DNA of 22,414 nucleotides from positions 1 through 22,414 of the forward strand of contig WQXC01000009.1 in the NCBI GenBank assembly GCA_009785045.1, written 5' to 3'. Both the position numbers and the translations under genes were made by a program. The first letter of the stretch is position 1. Each line of letters starts with the position of its first letter. The notes under the pieces are model-generated. The model ran no database searches and had not been told where the DNA came from. It saw only the letters and a list, made by a program, of their open reading frames with translations. Origin of the DNA: Treponema sp. (GTDB lineage: Bacteria; Spirochaetota; Spirochaetia; Treponematales; Breznakiellaceae). Below, piece by piece: positions 7,791 through 15,562 of the stretch.

Positions 7791-8524
7791 TATTCACTGT
7801 CTCCGGTATATGTTCTTGTTTCTAAATTCTGTAAATAATCGTTGTCCTGTCCTTCGCGTACAATGCGGCGGATAGTTCCCCTGAACTCAAGCATTTTATT
7901 TCCGTGTATCGATAAAAGCGGATTATCATTTATAATGCTTACCATTATGGAGAAATCATCGTATCGCCTGTCCAGATTAATTATTTCTGTATAAAATTCT
8001 ATATGATTTTCAAGAGCGCTTCTGGGACCTTCCGTGACAACGCTGCCTGGGATTAATGACTGAAATGTCAATTCGTAGCCTTCCGCTACAGTACCCTGAA
8101 TGACCGGAAAAACAGGAACGTTACGTGTAATTTTTCGCTCCAGAAGCAGCGGAATCTCCAGCGGCAGAACGGATATTTCCAAAGGTTCTACCCCAAGAGC
8201 GCTGCCTTTCTTGCGGATTTGCACAGGAACCCTGTAGCTGCCTTCGTTTGTATATCTTCCAAGATCGATATATGCTTCGATATCCTCTTCAAGGATAGGC
8301 TGTATTCCGTCGGCTTCTCCGCGCAGGGAAACCCTGACTGCGCTTGCAAACGAACTTGCAGGTAAAAGTGTTTCGCTGGATTGGATAAGCAGCGGAGCTG
8401 TAAAAAATCTTATTTCCAGATTATTCATTCTGTAAAAAACAGATATAATTATTGCTGCTGCCAAAGAAAGAACTTTTACAGGCCATTTTTCGGTTATTTT
8501 TGCGATTAGCTTTCGGTTAATCAA
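7790..8524 (-). CDS. YbbR-domain protein, CdaR-like regulator of c-di-AMP synthase
   Basis: With the start at TTG 8524 the protein has 244 residues. It has one N-terminal membrane helix (WPVKVLSLAAAIIISVFY, about residues 14-31), then an extracytoplasmic region with YbbR-type beta repeats (for example VRVSLRGEADGIQ, YRVPVQI and the GYELTFQSLIPGSVVTEGP segment). In Firmicutes the membrane-anchored YbbR protein CdaR is encoded next to CdaA, binds it and modulates its activity. The same adjacency here supports that role. GGGAGG precedes two consecutive TTG codons; 8524 has a 6-nt spacing, while 8527 would have only 3. The gene overlaps the end of cdaA. Only about 245 residues means fewer YbbR repeats than the Firmicutes form. 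Confidence 0.85.
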   Translation of the reverse strand: MINRKLIAKITEKWPVKVLSLAAAIIISVFYRMNNLEIRFFTAPLLIQSSETLLPASSFASAVRVSLRGEADGIQPILEEDIEAYIDLGRYTNEGSYRVPVQIRKKGSALGVEPLEISVLPLEIPLLLERKITRNVPVFPVIQGTVAEGYELTFQSLIPGSVVTEGPRSALENHIEFYTEIINLDRRYDDFSIMVSIINDNPLLSIHGNKMLEFRGTIRRIVREGQDNDYLQNLETRTYTGDSE

Positions 8525-9347
8525 CAAGAACCTCCCTGTCGTCAGCGGAAGAGTCTCCTGCCTGCAGAGGCGCTTCCTTGCGGCTTCCTTTATCCAGCAG
8601 TTCCATTAATTTGCGCGTAACCTCTGCAGAAGATAAATCGTAGTAAAGTTTTGCGTCATAAGCAAGGGAAATAGCGCCTGTTTCTTCGGATACTATCAGT
8701 ACTACGGCGTCTGACTGTTCTGCCATGCCAAGGCTTGCCCTGTGGCGGGTGCCGAAGTTTTTACGGATATCCTGTCTTTCTGAAAGCGGCAGAAAACATC
8801 CGGCTGCAGCAATTTTTCCACCCTGAATTACCATTGCGCCGTCGTGCAGGGGACCGTCAAACTCGTAAAGCGCAGTAATTAAACCTGATGAAATTTCGGC
8901 GTTAATTTTTGTGCCGGTTTCTATTATGTGTTTTAAATTTATTTTACCAGGAAAAACGATGATCATTCCGCGTCTTTTTTGTGAAAGAAGTTCTGTTGCG
9001 GTTATTACCGCGTCAAGTTTGCCTGTATGAACTGCGGCATTGGGCCTGAAAAAATCTGTTTGGCCCAGGCGCATGAATATTTTTCTAAGTTCCGGCTGAA
9101 AGACTATTGCAATTGCTATAAATAAACCGGGAGCAATCATTGTAAGAACCCAGCGCAGGGTTGTAAGGTTAAAAAGAAACGCTATACCGTAAACAAGAGC
9201 TAAAAAGCCGGCTCCTTTAACAAGGGGAAGAGCCTGTGTTTTTTCCAGGAGCTCATATCCTTTATATAGAAGAAAGGCAAGGAGAGCCACGTCCAGAACA
9301 GGGCGGATAAAATCATAAATGGAATAAAGCCACTGAAACCAAGTCAT
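8517..9347 (-). CDS. cdaA: Diadenylate cyclase CdaA (c-di-AMP synthase)
   Basis: This 276-residue membrane enzyme makes cyclic di-AMP from two ATP. Three hydrophobic segments fill the N-terminal 85 residues. The DAC (DisA_N) domain follows, with the active-site motifs DGA at 169-171 (LHDGAMVIQGG) and RHR at 201-203 (GTRHRASLG). The last 30 residues are polar and variable. c-di-AMP controls potassium and osmolyte transport and cell-wall homeostasis in other bacteria. The gene heads a minus-strand operon with the ybbR-like gene, acpS, the DUF2225 gene and truA. The usual Firmicutes third gene, glmM, is absent. No ribosome binding site precedes the ATG; instead an extended -10 (TGGTATTAT) ends 6 nt before it, suggesting a leaderless mRNA. 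Confidence 0.95.
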   Translation of the reverse strand: MTWFQWLYSIYDFIRPVLDVALLAFLLYKGYELLEKTQALPLVKGAGFLALVYGIAFLFNLTTLRWVLTMIAPGLFIAIAIVFQPELRKIFMRLGQTDFFRPNAAVHTGKLDAVITATELLSQKRRGMIIVFPGKINLKHIIETGTKINAEISSGLITALYEFDGPLHDGAMVIQGGKIAAAGCFLPLSERQDIRKNFGTRHRASLGMAEQSDAVVLIVSEETGAISLAYDAKLYYDLSSAEVTRKLMELLDKGSRKEAPLQAGDSSADDREVLVD

Positions 9348-9382
9348 TAACTCATAATACCAAAAAAGTATAAAAATGTATA
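9348..9382 (-). promoter_or_regulatory. Putative leaderless promoter of cdaA
   Basis: On the minus strand TATACA (9382-9377), a 17-nt spacer, then TATTAT (9359-9354) preceded by TGG form an extended -10 promoter. Six bases (GAGTTA) separate it from ATG 9347, so transcription would start on the A of ATG. Confidence 0.55.
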
Positions 9383-9405
9383 TCTATAAAATAGTTGGTT
9401 ATAAT
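9377..9405 (+). promoter_or_regulatory. Putative promoter of the two-component operon
   Basis: TGTATA (9377-9382), a 17-nt spacer and a perfect TATAAT (9400-9405) give a start near 9412 and a leader of about 50 nt. The -35 hexamer is the same six base pairs used by the divergent cdaA promoter. A second -10-like TAAAAT at 9449-9454 lies 7 nt before the ATG and would give a leaderless mRNA. No Shine-Dalgarno site is seen before the ATG. Confidence 0.45.
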
Positions 9406-9461
9406 AGAATTTTTATCGATTTTTTGTGATTTATCTTAGAATTTAATGTAAAATATCAATA

Positions 9462-10265
9462 ATGAAGATTCTCGCCATTGACGACAATGAATCTGCTCTA
9501 AAATTACTGGCCAGTTCAATTGCCGAAGTACAGCCGTCAGCCCAGATTTTTGGATTTAATAAACCATCGGACCTGCTTGTGTTTGCAAAAAGCAATCCTT
9601 GCGACATTGCGTTTTTGGACATTAAAATGTGGGGTATGAACGGTCTTGTTTTGGCAAAGGAATTAAAAGATTTAAATCCTAAAATAAATATAATCTTTGT
9701 GACGGCTTATTCCAAATATTCAACCGAGGCGTTTGGGCTTTATCCAAGCGGATACATTTTAAAACCGGTTACAAAAGAAGCTGTAGAAAAGGAAATTGAT
9801 AATTTACGCTATCCGATCGATCAAAAAAGCAGCGCGTTATTATACGTACAGACTTTTGGGAACTTTGATGTTTTTTCTTACGGCACAGCATTAAAATTTG
9901 GTTACAGCAAAACAAAGGAGTTGCTTGCTTATTTAGTTAACCGCAATGGCGCGTCTGTAAATATGAATGAGCTTTGCGCCGTATTGTGGGAAGATAAAAT
10001 TGACACTGATAGCTTAAAAGCATATTTACGTAAATTAATCAGCGATTTAATTAAAACGCTGAAAAAGGCTGGAGCTGACAGTATTGTGTTAAAGCGGTAC
10101 AACAGTATTGCAATAATACCTGAAAAAATAACCTGTGACAGCTACGGGTTCATGAAAGGCGATCCGGTTTGTGTAAATAATTACGCAGGAGAATATATGG
10201 CTCAATATAGCTGGGCAGAAAACTCAAAATGGAAATTCAGTAATGTTTTAAACGGAGCAAAGTAA
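9462..10265 (+). CDS. Response regulator, receiver plus SARP-like DNA-binding domain
   Basis: This 267-residue cytoplasmic transcription factor has a CheY-like receiver (residues 1-118) with acidic pocket D7/D8, phospho-acceptor D53 (CDIAFLDIKM), switch T81 (FVTAY) and K101 (LKP). The C-terminal domain (about 127-230) resembles the winged helix of SARP/OmpR-type regulators: VQTFGNFDVF, then YSKTKELLAYLVNRNGASV, an LWED motif and a recognition-helix stretch LKAYLRKLISDL. The tail YAGEYMAQYSWAE resembles the start of a bacterial transcriptional activation domain but ends soon after, so no full BTAD is present. It is followed after 2 nt by its likely partner kinase. Target genes cannot be named. 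The ATG has no ribosome binding site. Confidence 0.88.
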   Translation: MKILAIDDNESALKLLASSIAEVQPSAQIFGFNKPSDLLVFAKSNPCDIAFLDIKMWGMNGLVLAKELKDLNPKINIIFVTAYSKYSTEAFGLYPSGYILKPVTKEAVEKEIDNLRYPIDQKSSALLYVQTFGNFDVFSYGTALKFGYSKTKELLAYLVNRNGASVNMNELCAVLWEDKIDTDSLKAYLRKLISDLIKTLKKAGADSIVLKRYNSIAIIPEKITCDSYGFMKGDPVCVNNYAGEYMAQYSWAENSKWKFSNVLNGAK

Positions 10266-10267
10266 TA

Positions 10268-11572
10268 ATGTATGCAGCAGACCATATCGACATAACAATA
10301 AATATTATAAACACCATTATTTGCCTTTTGATTCTGTTTTTTGTAGCGTCAAGCGAGTACAGAAAGTTAAAACGCAGCCGAATATTTATCCGTATTATTA
10401 TTGTAAATATTATAGGTTTACTTGTAATAATCACAGAAAATATTTTTAATATTAATGCTGTTTCGGAAAATTCTATTTTGACAAAAGTGCTGATTGTATT
10501 AATTCCTCTTTTTGGGCCGATTATATTGATATTTTATATTGAATTGATAATAACAATACTTAAAGAGAAAACTACGATATCAAAAATTGCTGTTTATGCA
10601 GCGTATATAGCGGTCGCTACATGTCTTATTGATATTATTAGCACAATTATTTTGCTTCCTGTTTCCATGTTTTATATGACAGATCTAAGCCACCATATTG
10701 TACTAAGAGAGCTGCATAGCTGGTTACTGTTCAGCCGGTTTCTTTCGTTTGGATGTATAGCTATCGGTGTAGGCTTGCTTATCGCTTATAATAAATATTT
10801 AAGCAGAAGAGAACTCTTAACCCTCTTATCATACGCAGTTCTGCCAATAGCAGCTATTTTATTAGAGCTGTTTTTATGGAGACTAACGTTAATTAATTTT
10901 TCCATAACGCTTGCTGTTTTAATTTATTACGCAAATATCCAAAGCGAATTGTCGCAGCAAGTCAAGCAAAAAGAATTGGAGCTGACCAATAGCAAGGTCG
11001 CCATTATGCTTTCGCAAATTCAGCCGCATTTTTTGTACAACGCCCTGTCTGCAATTGCACAGCTTTGTGATGAAGACCCGGTAAAAGCAAAAAAGGCGAC
11101 ATTGGACTTTTCTAAATATTTGCGAAATAATATGGAATCACTCAATGACAAAGGTTTGATTAGTGTAGAAAAAGAACTGGAACATGTAAAAGGATATCTT
11201 GATTTAGAAAAGTCCATGTACAGGGAAACGCTGAATGTGGTTTACGATGTTCAGGTTGGGGGTTTTATGCTGCCGCCGCTTTCTATACAGCCAATAGTTG
11301 AAAATGCAGTTAAGCATGGTATTGGTCAAAAAGAAGGCGGCGGAACTATTAAAATTTCTGTTAACGAGGCCGGCAATGTATATATTGTATCTGTGTCAGA
11401 TGATGGAGCGGGGTATAACACAGACAACTTCGCTGAAGAAACAAAGACACATATAGGCATTAATAATGTGATACAAAGGCTCAAAGAACAATGCGATGGG
11501 ACGCTGGAGATTTCCAGTGAACCTGGAATAGGGACAACCGCTGTAATAAGGATACCTAAAATTATATTTTAA
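10268..11572 (+). CDS. Membrane sensor histidine kinase, LytS/YehU (HPK8-like) type
   Basis: This 434-residue kinase has about seven hydrophobic segments in residues 8-220, with no large extracytoplasmic sensor loop, so the signal is probably sensed in or near the membrane. A short coiled coil (QQVKQKELELTNSKVAIM) leads to the phospho-acceptor box QIQPHFLYNAL with His254. The N-box IQPIVENAVKHGI (Asn346), a G-box DDGAGYN near residue 382, and a terminal GIGTTAVIRIP complete the HATPase domain. It is translated just behind the response regulator gene (stop at 10263-10265, start 10268), with GGAG about 10 nt upstream. Kinases of this type usually pair with LytTR regulators; here the partner is SARP-like. 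The ligand is unknown. Confidence 0.9.
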   Translation: MYAADHIDITINIINTIICLLILFFVASSEYRKLKRSRIFIRIIIVNIIGLLVIITENIFNINAVSENSILTKVLIVLIPLFGPIILIFYIELIITILKEKTTISKIAVYAAYIAVATCLIDIISTIILLPVSMFYMTDLSHHIVLRELHSWLLFSRFLSFGCIAIGVGLLIAYNKYLSRRELLTLLSYAVLPIAAILLELFLWRLTLINFSITLAVLIYYANIQSELSQQVKQKELELTNSKVAIMLSQIQPHFLYNALSAIAQLCDEDPVKAKKATLDFSKYLRNNMESLNDKGLISVEKELEHVKGYLDLEKSMYRETLNVVYDVQVGGFMLPPLSIQPIVENAVKHGIGQKEGGGTIKISVNEAGNVYIVSVSDDGAGYNTDNFAEETKTHIGINNVIQRLKEQCDGTLEISSEPGIGTTAVIRIPKIIF

Positions 11573-11613
11573 TAGGCCTGGTCTTTGTCACACTTTTGGG
11601 GCACTTTGTTTGG

Positions 11614-11630
11614 TACACTTCGGGAAGGAG
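11614..11630 (+). promoter_or_regulatory. Ribosome binding site and weak extended -10 before the HD-domain gene
   Basis: GGGAAGGAG (11622-11630) is 7 nt before ATG 11638 and fixes that start over in-frame codons further upstream. TGG-TACACT (11611-11619) could be an extended -10, but no -35 sits at the right distance, so promoter activity is doubtful. The ribosome binding site itself is clear. Confidence 0.5.
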
Positions 11631-11637
11631 TGTTTTT

Positions 11638-13071
11638 ATGTCAAATAGTGAAGCTCTTGTTTCTATAAGAAAGTTGTTTTTATCAGAAATAAACAAAAAC
11701 AAGGAAAAAGAAATTGTAGAAATCCTGCTGCAGGGAGATATTCCGATTGTTTGCATCAACCGTGAACAGCAAAAAAAACGCAATATGCCGTTTAGTTCAC
11801 TTTATGGAAACGGAAACCGTTTTTGGCTGCAAAAACAAAGCTGGGATTATTTTATCTCTGAAGAATGTAAACAAAAAATAGAAAAGTTAACAAACACTGA
11901 ATCTGCTGTTTTAAAAACACCGGATAAATCCCCGGAACCGGCGCTTAAACCAGCGCCTAATGCCTCGCCTGAGGCGGTTGTAGTTCAGCAAACAGACAAA
12001 TCCGATACGTCGTCCAGTAATTCTAAAGATACAAAATATATAGTTAAGCATGCTGACGAAATTAATAAACTTGCAGAAAATAAAATAAGCGATCCAAAAG
12101 TAATATCCAACGTGTTGGTAGATGCTGTAAAAGATACTGCTAATATTAATCAAAATATAATGCAGGATGCAGTATTGTGTTCGGATGATGAAGCTAAAAA
12201 ACTTACGCAAAGTATGGTTAACTCGACAATGGCTATGGTAAAAGCTTCTTTGTCTGTTCCAATGGAAGGTGTTTTACAGGATGAATTAATAAATACCCTG
12301 GTAGAAAAAAACCAGAATCCTATCATGAAACACATGATTAGATCATATACCCAAGGTATTGCATTTTTTGAATTTTACAACAGGCTTATGTCTTCATCTT
12401 ATGTAATTGCAAAACTCAGGATAGAGTTTAAGAAAAAATATCTTCCGTTATATACAACATTGCTGCCGCATTTTGATCCCAGTCAATTGTCGCTTGAAAG
12501 AGTTTTTCATGGGGGTTTGCGTGAAATCCCGCCTAATTTAATTTATAATTGGTCGGCAGGATTATTACTCCACGATGTAGGAAAAAAAACCAATATAGAA
12601 TACAAAGAAGGTGAAGCTGCTTATGATCATATAGCTGCAATCGATCATGTCAGATTTGGAATGTCTTCGATTGTAAATAAAACAAATTATTGCAGGGAAG
12701 TTGCTTTTATTACAGGTTATCATCATGATTATTATGGGAACAATGGAAGTTATGGTATTTATACCTCTTATATAAATAACTTTAAGAAAAAATTTCCCGG
12801 TAAAATGCAGGATTTTTGTATTGGATTTGAACTTGAAAATTTAGTCAAATGCGAAGTTCTTGCTTACTTTCCCGCTAAAATATTGGAAATTATAGATACA
12901 TATGACAGTCTTACCGATACAAGCCGTACCAGCAGTAAAATATTAAGTCATGATGAAGCTATTGATACAATGTGGAATCTATATATTGTCAGACATCGCA
13001 GGCTTGATCCTATTCTTTTTGATATTTTCGTGAAATTTAGAAGTGCAAAAGAATATTTTAAATACGGTTAA
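11638..13071 (+). CDS. HD-domain protein, degenerate HD-GYP-like phosphohydrolase
   Basis: This 477-residue soluble protein has an N-terminal domain of about 80 residues (unrecognised), a Pro/Ser/Ala-rich linker (about 95-135), a helical region, then an HD-superfamily domain in the last 200 residues. Visible metal-site elements are LLLHDVGKK (H312, D313), AAIDHVRFG near residue 340, YHHDYYGNNG (H362, H363) and DTYDSLTD (D420, D423). The order and the DxxDxLT motif match HD-GYP c-di-GMP phosphodiesterases, but the GYP signature itself is replaced by NNGSYG. Cyclic-dinucleotide hydrolysis is therefore possible, not shown. It follows the kinase gene by 65 nt and may be co-transcribed. It converges on dxs with only 5 nt between stop codons. 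Confidence 0.8.
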   Translation: MSNSEALVSIRKLFLSEINKNKEKEIVEILLQGDIPIVCINREQQKKRNMPFSSLYGNGNRFWLQKQSWDYFISEECKQKIEKLTNTESAVLKTPDKSPEPALKPAPNASPEAVVVQQTDKSDTSSSNSKDTKYIVKHADEINKLAENKISDPKVISNVLVDAVKDTANINQNIMQDAVLCSDDEAKKLTQSMVNSTMAMVKASLSVPMEGVLQDELINTLVEKNQNPIMKHMIRSYTQGIAFFEFYNRLMSSSYVIAKLRIEFKKKYLPLYTTLLPHFDPSQLSLERVFHGGLREIPPNLIYNWSAGLLLHDVGKKTNIEYKEGEAAYDHIAAIDHVRFGMSSIVNKTNYCREVAFITGYHHDYYGNNGSYGIYTSYINNFKKKFPGKMQDFCIGFELENLVKCEVLAYFPAKILEIIDTYDSLTDTSRTSSKILSHDEAIDTMWNLYIVRHRRLDPILFDIFVKFRSAKEYFKYG

Positions 13072-13076
13072 CTTTT

Positions 13077-14972
13077 CTATAAATTGAAAACAGCATTTAC
13101 AATGCTTTTGCCGTCCAGATTATTAATGGAAAGCAGTTCTTCTCTTGTGCCTAGAGCATTATCCTTTTCTATAAAGCTGTTATCTGCTGCCAGTACTAAT
13201 ATTTTTGCTGAACAATTTTGTTGCAGAGCCAGAGCAGATGCATATTCTCCAAATCCTCCGTGTCTAATGCCTTCTTCCATGAAACACACTGCTTTATATT
13301 CATTCATAATATTTCTAAGATAATCTTCATCGACAGGTTTTAAAAAACGCAAATTATATAAATCTGCTTTAATTCCTTTTTCATTTAAAAGAGTCTGCGC
13401 TTCTGTAGCTTCTTTATATAAACTGCCGGTAAAACAAAGGCAAATATCGCTCTTGTCATTTTTAGAGAGAAAAACTCCTCGCCCTGTTTCAATCGGCGTA
13501 GAGAAAACTTCTATCTCCTGCGGGCAGTACGCCTTTGGGTATCTGATAATAGTTGGACCTAATCCTTTTCCAATTACCCAATACAGCATAAGCTGCATCT
13601 CACTCTCGCTTGCAGGAGCCAATATCGTCATATTTGGCGTACTGCGAAACAGCGATATGTCAAAAAGCCCTTGATGAGTTTCGCCGTCCGCTCCAACAAA
13701 ACCAGCCCTGTCAAGCGCGAAAATAACCGGCAGATTCTGAAGTGCGGTATCGTGTATAACCTGATCTACGGCGCGCTGAATAAATGTTGAATATAACGCT
13801 ACGACAGGGCGTAAACCGCGAGCGGCAAGACCGCAGGCGAAAGTTACAGCATGTTCTTCCGCAATACCGACATCAAAAAAACGATTGGGTAAATATTTTG
13901 CAAAAGCAGAAAGTCCCGTACCCGTCTGCATGGCAGCAGTTATAGCAATTATTTTTTTATCTTTATTGGCTGCATTTAATATGCAATTTGAAAAAGCTTC
14001 TGTAAAACTTTTTTTTATTTTTTGATCTTCTTTATTATTCGTTGATTCGTTTGCAAGACCGCCGTCAACCGAGAAAGAGCCAACACCGTGATAACTATCC
14101 GGATCATCTTCGGCATACCCGTATCCTTTGCCTTTTCGGGTATTGATATGAATAACTACAGGACGGTTTAGCTTTCGAACATCGTTTAAGACATCGATTA
14201 ACGCCTGGATATTATGTCCGCCGATAGGTCCTACATATTCAAAGCCAAGGTCAACAAAAAAGTTATCAATATAAAAAACGGCTTTTACAGCGCGTTTAAG
14301 CCTTACAACCAGATTAAAAAATGCATCGCCGATAAAAGGTATTTTTTTTGCCATTGCATCAAAATGGCGGCGGAATGTCTGATATTTTGCCTTCATGGAA
14401 AGACGGCTTAAGTACTTTGAAAGTCCGCCGACATTGCGGCTTATTGACATTTTATTATCGTTAAGTATTACAATAAGCGGAAGCCCAAGATGCCCTGCAT
14501 GAGACAGCGCTTCGTACGCCATTCCGCCTGTAAGGGCGCCGTCGCCGATTACTGCTATAACATGGGATTTGCCGCCCTGAATTCTGTCTGCAGCCAAAAG
14601 CCCAAGAGCAGCCGAGATAGAAGTTGATGAGTGCCCTGTATTAAATGCATCATGAAGGCTTTCTGTGCGTTTAGGAAATCCTGCAATACCGTCTTTTTTG
14701 CGCAGCGAAGAAAAAGCGCCAAGGCGGCCTGTGAGGAGTTTATGCGCATAACATTGATGACCGACATCCCAGACAATTTTATCGTCAGGGGAATTAAAAA
14801 CCCTGTGCAAGGCTATGCTTAATTCTACAACTCCCAGATTGGAAGCCAAATGCCCGCCGTTACTGGAAACCGTACTTACAATTTTTTCTCTTATTTCCTG
14901 GGCAAGCTGATTAAGTTCGCGAACAGAAAGTTTTTTAATATCCAAAGGAGATTTTATTTTTTCCAGTAAAAT
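13077..14972 (-). CDS. dxs: 1-deoxy-D-xylulose-5-phosphate synthase (probable ATT start)
   Basis: This thiamine-diphosphate enzyme joins pyruvate and glyceraldehyde 3-phosphate, the first step of the MEP isoprenoid pathway. Motifs in the 631-residue form: GHQCYAHKLLTGR, GHSSTSISAALG, the TPP/Mg site GDGALTGG (from 143) through NDNKMSIS, the catalytic Glu in AEEHAVTFACG (about 373), and a C-terminal transketolase domain ending near FIEKDNALGTREELL. The first conventional start is TTG 14945, but it has no ribosome binding site and drops the family N-terminus. In frame upstream reads (ATT) L L E K I K S P L D I K K L, the normal DXS beginning, with CGGAGG exactly 7 nt before ATT 14970-14972. CTG at 14964-14966 is the alternative. 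The start lies 2 nt after the preceding gene's stop. Confidence 0.92.
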   Translation of the reverse strand: MLLEKIKSPLDIKKLSVRELNQLAQEIREKIVSTVSSNGGHLASNLGVVELSIALHRVFNSPDDKIVWDVGHQCYAHKLLTGRLGAFSSLRKKDGIAGFPKRTESLHDAFNTGHSSTSISAALGLLAADRIQGGKSHVIAVIGDGALTGGMAYEALSHAGHLGLPLIVILNDNKMSISRNVGGLSKYLSRLSMKAKYQTFRRHFDAMAKKIPFIGDAFFNLVVRLKRAVKAVFYIDNFFVDLGFEYVGPIGGHNIQALIDVLNDVRKLNRPVVIHINTRKGKGYGYAEDDPDSYHGVGSFSVDGGLANESTNNKEDQKIKKSFTEAFSNCILNAANKDKKIIAITAAMQTGTGLSAFAKYLPNRFFDVGIAEEHAVTFACGLAARGLRPVVALYSTFIQRAVDQVIHDTALQNLPVIFALDRAGFVGADGETHQGLFDISLFRSTPNMTILAPASESEMQLMLYWVIGKGLGPTIIRYPKAYCPQEIEVFSTPIETGRGVFLSKNDKSDICLCFTGSLYKEATEAQTLLNEKGIKADLYNLRFLKPVDEDYLRNIMNEYKAVCFMEEGIRHGGFGEYASALALQQNCSAKILVLAADNSFIEKDNALGTREELLSINNLDGKSIVNAVFNL

Positions 14973-14974
14973 AG

Positions 14975-15562
14975 CTAAACCTCCGTTGTATAATTAATTA
15001 TAAAACGTTCAAGGTTTTTATAATCGTTAAGATATTTACGCCTGGAAGTAACAAGATCTTTTAATTCTGTATACATATTTTGATCAACTTCTTCTGCAAG
15101 AGATAAAAGATATTTTTCTGTTTCATTTATGTACCTTTCTACAAATTCCATATTGTTTACAAAACCGAGCGAAATCATGTTTGATATGCGATCTGCCACT
15201 TTTAGGATCTTTGCCGACTGTGAACCAGATTCTTTTATCCGGGTAAGAAACTCAGGCTTTGTTTCGTTATGGCGCCTTGTTACTTCCAAAACAAGATCGT
15301 AAACTGCATAGCTTTCATAGTCTATGCCAAGCATTATATTATGGTTAAAATCCGGGATATCTTCCAATACATCATGAACAAGCGAAGCTTTTAGTAATAT
15401 TGAGTCGATATATTTATAATCGATAAGAATGGACATAGTATCAAGCTGATGGCGGAACATATTACCGCCTCCTTCGCGTGATTTTCCGATTAAATATGTA
15501 GCTAGCTGGATGTACGGAGCAAGACGTGTTCCGCTTAATTGATCGGTTTGTTCTGGATTCAT
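14975..15562 (-). CDS. Stand-alone RelA/SpoT-type HD hydrolase
   Basis: This 195-residue soluble protein carries only an HD domain. Metal-site residues fall in the RelA/SpoT pattern: H38 (MFRHQLDT), H63-D64 followed by the ED pair E67-D68 (SLVHDVLED), and an Asp in KVADRISNM near residue 121. The ED pair and KxADRxxNM are hallmarks of the (p)ppGpp 3'-pyrophosphohydrolase domain of RSH enzymes. No synthetase, TGS or ACT domain follows. It is therefore a MESH1-like candidate small alarmone hydrolase; activity on (p)ppGpp is inferred, and other nucleotides are possible. It is tightly placed between valS (one-base TAATG overlap) and dxs. Its last codons contain the dxs ribosome binding site. AAGGG lies about 9 nt before the ATG. 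Confidence 0.82.
   Translation of the reverse strand: MNPEQTDQLSGTRLAPYIQLATYLIGKSREGGGNMFRHQLDTMSILIDYKYIDSILLKASLVHDVLEDIPDFNHNIMLGIDYESYAVYDLVLEVTRRHNETKPEFLTRIKESGSQSAKILKVADRISNMISLGFVNNMEFVERYINETEKYLLSLAEEVDQNMYTELKDLVTSRRKYLNDYKNLERFIINYTTEV

Noticed and set aside
11583..11621. Three CACTT-like direct repeats before the HD-domain gene as an operator array
   Set aside because: The repeats are 5-6 bases long with unequal spacing (11 and 14), so chance is likely in this short T-rich stretch.
13077..14945. TTG 14945 as the start of dxs
   Set aside because: It has no ribosome binding site and cuts off the conserved LLEKIKSP beginning that lies in frame upstream behind CGGAGG.
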